DNA of 11,481 bases. Source: Sanchytrium tribonematis (Eukaryota; Sanchytriomycota; Sanchytriomycetes; Sanchytriales; Sanchytriaceae). Position 1 is the stretch's first letter. Every line of letters begins with the position of its first letter. Positions 7,385 through 11,481 of this stretch are shown one piece after another. The stretch spans positions 1-11,481 of the forward strand of contig JADGIG010000258.1 of assembly GCA_018985235.1 (NCBI GenBank), in the 5' to 3' direction. The notes below the pieces were generated by a model. That model had not been told where the DNA came from. It saw only the letters and a list, made by a program, of their open reading frames with translations, and ran no database searches. The position numbers were made by a program, and so were the translations under genes.

Positions 7385-7390
7385 TTTATT
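7385..7390 (-). terminator. AATAAA containing the UPF0658 stop codon (minus strand)
   Basis: On the minus strand the frame restored by splicing ends in CAA-TAA-A, so TAA (7388 to 7386) sits inside AATAAA exactly as in cytochrome b5 and both tandem paralogues. This supports 7386 as the true end of the UPF0658 gene. Confidence 0.55.
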
Positions 7391-8433
7391 GTTCATCAAT
7401 TGCCATTCTGTTGATGGTTCTTCTACTTGCATTCTCAATTGCACTTTTTAAGCCATGATCAAAGTTTCTTAGACATAAACAGGCATTGACTGTGGTTAAT
7501 CCGACGATTATGAGTGACAAAACAGCTAAATAAATGAAAAATACCAAAAAATGTCAGATAATTACGCACATTTAAATATTTCAATTCTTGAGTGGCATCG
7601 TACATTCTGACTAATTTAAACATGAAATAAGCCAGTGCTAAGAGGGTTAAAAAAATGAAGCAGATCATTAAAACCTTGTTTTCTTTTTTTAATGCTTTGG
7701 AGGCTACAAATAAGATGATGACTGTGCAAATGAGTGCAGCAATGGTCAAATACATCTCAACATCTTGGACTTGGAGGACTAGAATCATGAATTGTAAACT
7801 GAAACTCACAAAAACAAAGAAACATGCTTTTAACAGCATTAAAAAGATTTGGTATGTTCTATACATTTGCTTCATTCTTGGATCTGCTCCTATTTTCTTG
7901 TATACTTTCCAACCATATTCACAATATAGTTTAAAAGTCAAAAATCCACTAATGACAGCAAATACGGCTAATAATACACAAATAGCAAAGAAATAGCCAC
8001 TATAACTTTGCCAAATATTGGTGACTTGACTCACATCTTTGATTTGAAAGAGAGAATATCCAAAACTAGCAACATTCATGCCCACCCAAGCAAATAATTG
8101 AATGGTATTTTCATTTGCAATGGCATCCCAACTAAAATAGATTTGGAATAATTGACCAAATATAAATATAGCTAGATAGACTGGTAATCCACGCAGAGGC
8201 TCCGCTTTATTCTCTAATGAGATCTTGGGGACTAGTTGGGCTGCAATGACTATTTCAAGGATAATGATGCAGACTGCTTGTAATACTGCTGTCATTAATG
8301 CTGCTTTAGAGTAATTAGAAAGTTTGTTGGGAAAAACTTTCATCAAACAGTGTTTTGAAATCAAAAAAGTAAAATGACGTTTGGACGCTTTAATTGACCT
8401 AGTTTGACGACGTATGGTTGAAGTGACTCGCAT
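7386..8433 (-). CDS. UPF0658-type Golgi membrane protein, spliced
   Basis: A multi-span membrane protein matching, from memory, the fungal UPF0658 Golgi apparatus membrane protein family of unknown biochemical role. Hallmarks are FGQLFQIYFSWDAI, ANENTIQLFAWVGMN, KLYCEYGWKVYKKIGADPRM and MYRTYQIFLMLLK. About seven hydrophobic segments are seen: 45-66, 84-103, 111-128, 144-168, 197-220, 228-246, 253-275. The unspliced frame ends at 7459 with a poor tail. Removing 7526-7544 restores an eighth segment, AVLSLIIVGLTTVNACLCL, then RNFDHGLK, which resembles the family's C-terminal N-F-x-x-G-L-K, ending at 7386 for 342 residues. The intron is the preferred reading; a single-base indel in the adjoining T run or a longer 40-nt intron are alternatives. 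The start may be Met1 (8433) or Met31 (8343), since the family usually begins near KVFPNKLSNY. It converges with cytochrome b5. Confidence 0.85.
7526..7544 (-). other. candidate 19-nt spliceosomal intron
   Basis: On the minus strand GTATTTTTCATTTATTTAG begins with GT and ends with TTTAG. Its removal shifts the frame by exactly the amount needed to join YLTFF to AVLSLIIVGLTTVNACLCLR and the family-like NFDHGLK end. A longer candidate with a better donor (GTAATT at 7565, same acceptor, 40 nt) also restores the frame but would remove RNYLTFF. An indel in the T6 run at 7546-7551 is the main non-intron explanation. Confidence 0.5.
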
Positions 8434-8505
8434 AGTGACAAGCTGTAGACTGGTAGCGTATAAGGAGATACAAATAAGAACAATATCAATTGATTTTAAG
8501 AATTA

Positions 8506-8649
8506 TTAATCCAAACTCCATATCTCTTGAAACATTATTTCAAATGTGGGTCGTTTCATTTCAAATTCAATCAGCGTGATGACTAGTAATCCAATGAAAG
8601 TAATGCAAAACTGGCAAGCAGCAAGTATATTGGGCAAGTCTTTTGCCAT
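8506..8649 (-). CDS. possible 47-residue single-span membrane protein
   Basis: A small open frame with ATG at 8649 and tandem TAA-TAA stops gives 47 residues. It starts MAKDLPNILAACQFC and has one hydrophobic segment (about 9-28, LAACQFCITFIGLLVITLIE), followed by an amphipathic tail with two charged residues then FEIMFQEIW. The start context TTGAAATGG closely resembles that of WDR92 (TTGAAATGC). I recognise no family. It is divergent from the paralogue at 8765 (115 bases) and lies 72 bases upstream of the UPF0658 start in the same frame. Its first bases (TTGCCCAATAT on the minus strand) recur upstream of the second paralogue, where the frame is broken. It may be a genuine micro-protein partly copied in the duplication, or a promoter block that happens to be open. 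Confidence 0.4.
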   Translation of the reverse strand: MAKDLPNILAACQFCITFIGLLVITLIEFEMKRPTFEIMFQEIWSLD

Positions 8650-8663
8650 TTCAAATATCCAAT
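8627..8663. promoter_or_regulatory. upstream block 1 shared by the two paralogues (copy A)
   Basis: ATATTGGGCAAG, about seven variable bases, CATTTCAA, then TCCAAT; the same order recurs at 9768-9802. It starts 106 bases before the second shared block at 8733. It overlaps the start of the small minus-strand frame at 8649, so it is either a promoter element or a conserved 5' coding end. Confidence 0.5.
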
Positions 8664-8732
8664 AAAATCATTTTCTAATATTCTCAATCGAATAACAGAA
8701 CAAGAACAAAGAGAAAACAGAAGTTCAATCAA

Positions 8733-8750
8733 TACAAATAGATGCAGGGG
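8733..8750 (+). promoter_or_regulatory. upstream block 2 shared by the two paralogues (copy A), with upstream ATG
   Basis: TACAAATAGATGCAG is identical to 9872-9886 and lies 32 bases before the ATG at 8765. It carries an upstream ATG (8742) opening an eight-codon frame (MQGFDISK) whose TGA overlaps the main ATG as ATGA. It could be a transcription-start element, a 5' leader element or a small uORF. Confidence 0.5.
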
Positions 8751-8764
8751 TTCGATATCTCAAA

Positions 8765-9673
8765 ATGATCTTTACCACACTTGTTTCGGCTATTGATATT
8801 CCACCAAAATACACTGAAGATACTACAGATCCCATTAGATTTGCTATTCCCTTGGATACTTGGGGATGGAATGCCATGAACACACCAGGTGTGCTTTATG
8901 AATGTGTCAACGCAAAGAAACAAGTAAGTTACCGAGTCAAAACCGAAACCCCAATGGACGATTCAAAAGATTTTGGCTTTGGTCAATCAGGATTTCATTA
9001 TTTGGCATTTCCTAGACTAAAGGACGTCACATGTTCTTATTTTGTGACTACACTATATTTCACATACGCAAGTGGCACGAGTGAAAGCGACAAAAAGTCC
9101 CAAATGTGCACCAAAAAAGTCGAAATGAATCTGGATGCATGTGAATTAAATGCTCAAAATGGAGCAACTCAAAAACCATCTATAACAGCCCAGCTAATGA
9201 ATGGCAAAACTTCAGAGAAACAATCTGCAAATGATACAATTTTAACCATGGTAGAGTTGAAGAAGCCAGAAAATAAGGATTTATTGACAACTTATCTCAA
9301 ATTTGCAAGGGCCTATTTCCCAGTAGCCGCTAACATAGAATCAGATTCAGACTTGATCAATTGGCTGTTAAGAAATGTGGATGCTAAAATGCAAATTGAT
9401 TATTTACTCATGAAGGTGATCGATGCACAATCTGCCGCAGCAGCACCAGCACCTCCAAATAAGGCCAAAGGTGGTGCAGCTACAGCAGCGCCGAAAGCGG
9501 TACCTCCTAAAAAGAATGTCAAATTGCAAAAAAGAGACTCTTGTGGGCCAAAACAATTAGTTTTGGACGTAGAGTGTGCAGATTTTGTCACAGTTGGCAA
9601 TTTGAATGCAGCACTCGCTTTTCAAGGAAATGATATTTATAAACCAACTTATGAGCTTACAATGAGTCAATAA
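8765..9673 (+). CDS. unrecognised cysteine-containing, probably secreted protein (paralogue A)
   Basis: A 302-residue protein, paralogous to the next gene. I know no named family. Residues about 20-128 form a conserved N-terminal domain: DPIRFAIPLDTWGW, GVLYEC, DFGFGQSGFHYLAFPRL, and four cysteines (47, 90, 115, 126) all conserved in the paralogue, suggesting two disulfides. Residues about 155-222 are a helical module ending KVIDAQS, then an Ala/Pro/Lys-rich linker. LQKR at 254-257 is a dibasic, Kex2-like motif, followed by a 45-residue C-terminal piece with two cysteines (260, 271). The N-terminus MIFTTLVSA is hydrophobic but short for a signal peptide; the frame is open upstream to 8696 without an ATG. 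Secretion is inferred from cysteine pattern and dibasic site. The stop overlaps AATAAA at 9669-9674. Function unknown; wall, coat or effector roles are possible. Confidence 0.8.
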   Translation: MIFTTLVSAIDIPPKYTEDTTDPIRFAIPLDTWGWNAMNTPGVLYECVNAKKQVSYRVKTETPMDDSKDFGFGQSGFHYLAFPRLKDVTCSYFVTTLYFTYASGTSESDKKSQMCTKKVEMNLDACELNAQNGATQKPSITAQLMNGKTSEKQSANDTILTMVELKKPENKDLLTTYLKFARAYFPVAANIESDSDLINWLLRNVDAKMQIDYLLMKVIDAQSAAAAPAPPNKAKGGAATAAPKAVPPKKNVKLQKRDSCGPKQLVLDVECADFVTVGNLNAALAFQGNDIYKPTYELTMSQ

Positions 9674-9674
9674 A
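9669..9674 (+). terminator. AATAAA containing the stop codon of paralogue A
   Basis: The TAA at 9671-9673 lies inside AATAAA, the same arrangement as in cytochrome b5 and paralogue B. Confidence 0.6.
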
Positions 9675-9767
9675 TATTATGGAAATTAAATAATTTTTGG
9701 CAATGTGAATGTCATGTATTCCATTGAAATGACATGATATTCATGTGATGCTGACATTGGCGCAAAC

Positions 9768-9802
9768 ATATTGGGCAAGGACATGTCATTTCAACTTCCA
9801 AT
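9768..9802. promoter_or_regulatory. upstream block 1 shared by the two paralogues (copy B)
   Basis: ATATTGGGCAAG, variable bases, CATTTCAA, then TCCAAT, matching 8627-8663. It starts 104 bases before block 2, against 106 in copy A. Read on the minus strand, the ATG is kept but the frame differs from the small membrane protein. Confidence 0.5.
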
Positions 9803-9871
9803 CACAGTTGAATTTTAAAATCTAATAGCAAATCACAGAATTGCAAAAGTCTGTTCGTAGGATTCAAAATT

Positions 9872-9889
9872 TACAAATAGATGCAGAGG
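9872..9889 (+). promoter_or_regulatory. upstream block 2 shared by the two paralogues (copy B), with upstream ATG
   Basis: TACAAATAGATGCAG is identical to copy A and lies 30 bases before the main ATG. The upstream ATG at 9881 opens only MQR then TAA, in the same frame as the main gene. Confidence 0.5.
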
Positions 9890-9901
9890 TAAATTGGCAA
9901 C

Positions 9902-11128
9902 ATGATTTTGACTCACGCCATTTACGCAGATTATTCCCTGCAAGATCCGATCAATTTCGCAATGCCCCTTTCAACTTGGGGATGGCTTGAGAATAGAGGC
10001 AATGGTATTCTATATGAATGTGCTAAAGAAGATAAGACTGTTAAACCTTCCACTTACAGTGTCAGTTATCGTAGATTCTCAGATCATCATGTGGATGATG
10101 AAAAGACTGATTTTGGATTTGGAAGTGGCGGATACCATTTACTACAATATCCCAGACTCGAAGATACCGAATGTGATGTGGTATTCAGCACATTATACAT
10201 CACAGATGGTGATAATGCACAGAAATGCAATGTGACCACTACTCTAGAATTAGATGATTGCGAATTGCAAAATCAAAATGGTGTTTCGAATCCACTTCTT
10301 CCTCCAGCTGGTCAAGAACAAGGTGGTAATCCAACAACCCCTACAACAGGTGCTGGTGCGGGAGATGGTACTGCAACAGGTGCTGGTGCTGGAGATGGCA
10401 CTACTCCTGAAGATCCCATCAAATCCATTCAAGAGATGGAAAAAGATGGTCAAATTGACATGTATCTTCAATTTATTCATGAGCAATCTCCTCCTTATCC
10501 ATTTCTCCAAGAGATGTCCGATACTAAAATTAAAGCGTATCTCAGTGATCCCAAAAATGCAGCTGATAAAATTACAATTGATAATGATCTTGTTGATGCA
10601 ATCAATGCTCAATCAGATCCAACAGCTGCCAAACCAGCACCCGCAGCACAACCAGATCCATCCGTCGATCCAGCAGCCCCTCCAGCCAAACCAGCAGATA
10701 TTCAGCCACCTGCACCAGTTACACCAGCTGATAATGCAGCATCTCCATCCCCATCCAATTCATACACCATCAAAGACATCAAACAAATGACTCCTCAAGA
10801 ACAAATTGCATATGCCCAATTTGCCATTCAAACTTTTACTGATTTCAAAGGTCAAGATGCTAAAACAGTCATTGCCACATTAGCTAAAGATCCAGCGAGT
10901 AAAAAACAAGTAGATGAGAAATTATTAGCTTATCAACAATCTGAAGGTACCAACAATTTACAAAAGAGAAATTTAGCATCAGATGCATCCCAATGTGGTA
11001 AAAAGAAGAAAGTATTGGTCGTACATTGTCCAGATCATGCATTAAATGGAGATATGGAAACAGCATTAAAAGATTCTAAAACGACTGACTTGAAAGATGA
11101 TAACCCAGTGGATGATCCAATTGAATAA
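9902..11128 (+). CDS. unrecognised cysteine-containing, probably secreted protein (paralogue B)
   Basis: A 408-residue tandem paralogue of the preceding gene. It shares DPINFAMPLSTWGW, GILYEC, DFGFGSGGYHLLQYPRL, the four N-terminal cysteines ending DDCELQNQNG, and the C-terminal LQKR (353-356) followed by a two-cysteine piece, here 52 residues and acidic at the end. It is longer because of a Gly/Ala/Asp/Thr repeat (two 10-residue units at about 149-168), a Pro/Ala-rich linker, and two copies of the helical module: one ending DAINAQSD (about residue 239), one from SYTIKDIKQM to LLAYQQSEG. Paralogue A has one copy. The N-terminus MILTHAIYA is hydrophobic but short, as in A. The upstream ATG at 9881 is followed by an in-frame TAA, so 9902 is the best start. 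The stop overlaps AATAAA at 11124-11129. No function can be assigned. Confidence 0.8.
   Translation: MILTHAIYADYSLQDPINFAMPLSTWGWLENRGNGILYECAKEDKTVKPSTYSVSYRRFSDHHVDDEKTDFGFGSGGYHLLQYPRLEDTECDVVFSTLYITDGDNAQKCNVTTTLELDDCELQNQNGVSNPLLPPAGQEQGGNPTTPTTGAGAGDGTATGAGAGDGTTPEDPIKSIQEMEKDGQIDMYLQFIHEQSPPYPFLQEMSDTKIKAYLSDPKNAADKITIDNDLVDAINAQSDPTAAKPAPAAQPDPSVDPAAPPAKPADIQPPAPVTPADNAASPSPSNSYTIKDIKQMTPQEQIAYAQFAIQTFTDFKGQDAKTVIATLAKDPASKKQVDEKLLAYQQSEGTNNLQKRNLASDASQCGKKKKVLVVHCPDHALNGDMETALKDSKTTDLKDDNPVDDPIE
10346..10405 (+). repeat. 30-bp tandem duplication encoding TGAGAGDGT-type units
   Basis: Two adjacent 30-base units (ACAGGTGCTGGTGC...) differ at a few positions and encode TGAGAGDGTA and TGAGAGDGTT in paralogue B. 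Paralogue A lacks them, so the repeat arose or expanded after the gene duplication, or was lost from A. Confidence 0.75.
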
Positions 11129-11129
11129 A
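11124..11129 (+). terminator. AATAAA containing the stop codon of paralogue B
   Basis: The TAA at 11126-11128 is inside AATAAA. The next gene begins about 55 bases later. Confidence 0.6.
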
Positions 11130-11183
11130 TTTCCATCATTTTGTGATTTTACAAGTTGCGTAATTTTGTTTGATCCCTGTTAA

Positions 11184-11481
11184 ATGTTGATGTTGATATT
11201 TGCCATTCTTTCACAGATCCAAAAAACACTCGTATTAGATCTAGACCATACCCTCATTCACGCTATCCCATTCCAATTACCTCCAAATACTAAAATGAAT
11301 CAAATGACACTCATTGACGATGTCATTATATACTTGGATACCCGTCCCGTTATTCAAATCCATTCCAATTCATATCTATTATCCATAGATCATGAGTATT
11401 ATAAAGTATATATTCGTCCATTTGCAAGAGAATTGATTGAAATCGCACATTCAAATCAATATGAAATCATCATTTATACTG
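11184..11481 (+). CDS. FCP1/SCP-type HAD-family phosphatase, N-terminal part (runs off the window)
   Basis: The frame is open from ATG 11184, immediately after an in-frame TAA, to the window end (99 codons). KTLVLDLDHTL at residues 14-24 holds the D-x-D-x-T catalytic motif of the FCP1 homology domain, with Asp19 as expected nucleophile and Asp21 as general acid. Residues about 72-99 (KVYIRPFARELIEIAHSNQY, then EIIIYT) match the conserved R-P-x-x-x-x-x-L segment followed by E-I-x-x-x-T. This family dephosphorylates the RNA polymerase II C-terminal domain or related phosphoserine substrates; FCP1 itself versus SCP/Dullard or TIM50-like cannot be decided without the rest. The first 11 residues (MLMLIFAILSQ) are hydrophobic. 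TTCTTTCACAG just before ATC at 11217 also looks like a 3' splice site, so the true N-terminus may be spliced. The gene follows paralogue B by 55 bases. Confidence 0.85.
   Translation, partial: MLMLIFAILSQIQKTLVLDLDHTLIHAIPFQLPPNTKMNQMTLIDDVIIYLDTRPVIQIHSNSYLLSIDHEYYKVYIRPFARELIEIAHSNQYEIIIYT

Larger units (their letters stand above)
9674..9901. promoter_or_regulatory. intergenic region between the tandem paralogues
   Basis: About 228 bases without a gene. It contains an inverted pair (ATGTCAT near 9709-9715 and ATGACAT near 9729-9735) and the two blocks shared with the upstream region of paralogue A at 9768-9802 and 9872-9889. A decayed copy of the start of the small minus-strand frame (8506-8649) may be included. 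Confidence 0.5.

Noticed and set aside
9889-9929. GTAAAT...ACGCAG as an intron joining the ATG at 9881 to paralogue B
   Set aside because: The splice would put exon 2 out of frame with the conserved domain, and paralogue A has no matching donor and acceptor.
10250-10790. Long alternative frames on both strands inside paralogue B
   Set aside because: They mirror the Pro/Ala/Gln-rich repeats of the real gene (low-complexity Gln/Leu/His or Ser/Thr/Cys products) and have no independent support.

Overview
The window looks like nuclear DNA of an AT-rich eukaryote with a very compact genome. Genes are mostly single-exon, intergenic gaps run from tens of bases to about 230, both strands are used, AATAAA signals sit at or just after stop codons, and there are no operons, bacterial signals, rRNA or tRNA. 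Gene content suggests the fungal lineage, probably an early-diverging, zoosporic (flagellated) member. A UPF0658-type Golgi membrane protein is a family I know from fungi. A kinase-Sel1 fusion resembles large families in early-diverging fungi. A clear WDR92/Monad orthologue belongs to axonemal dynein assembly and is normally kept by organisms with motile cilia. The species cannot be named from sequence alone.

Layout. 1-278: no gene seen. 279-614 (-): possible small secreted protein. 707-4198 (+): large protein with an MLKL/HeLo-like helical N-terminus, coiled coil, protein kinase domain and Sel1 repeats. Its reading frame continues as good Sel1 sequence past the TAA to a TGA at 4382-4384. 4425-5384 (-): WDR92 orthologue, convergent with the kinase. 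5595-6950 (+): protein with a signal peptide and a degenerate C-terminal RING-like cysteine cluster, divergent from WDR92. 6987-7370 (+): tail-anchored cytochrome b5. 7386-8433 (-): UPF0658 protein, convergent with cytochrome b5 with 15 bases between the stops; its conserved C-terminus is in another frame, best joined by a 19-nt intron. 8506-8649 (-): possible 47-residue single-span membrane protein. 8765-9673 and 9902-11128 (+): tandem paralogues of an unrecognised cysteine-containing, probably secreted family. 11184-end (+): FCP1/SCP-type HAD phosphatase, cut by the window edge.

The genes do not form one pathway. The points most worth attention are: a stop codon inside a repeat domain followed by a readthrough-type CARYYA hexamer; the cell-death-like architecture of the kinase; the candidate 19-nt intron; the recurring overlap of AATAAA with stop codons; and the duplicated secreted-protein genes, whose upstream regions keep two sequence blocks at almost the same spacing.
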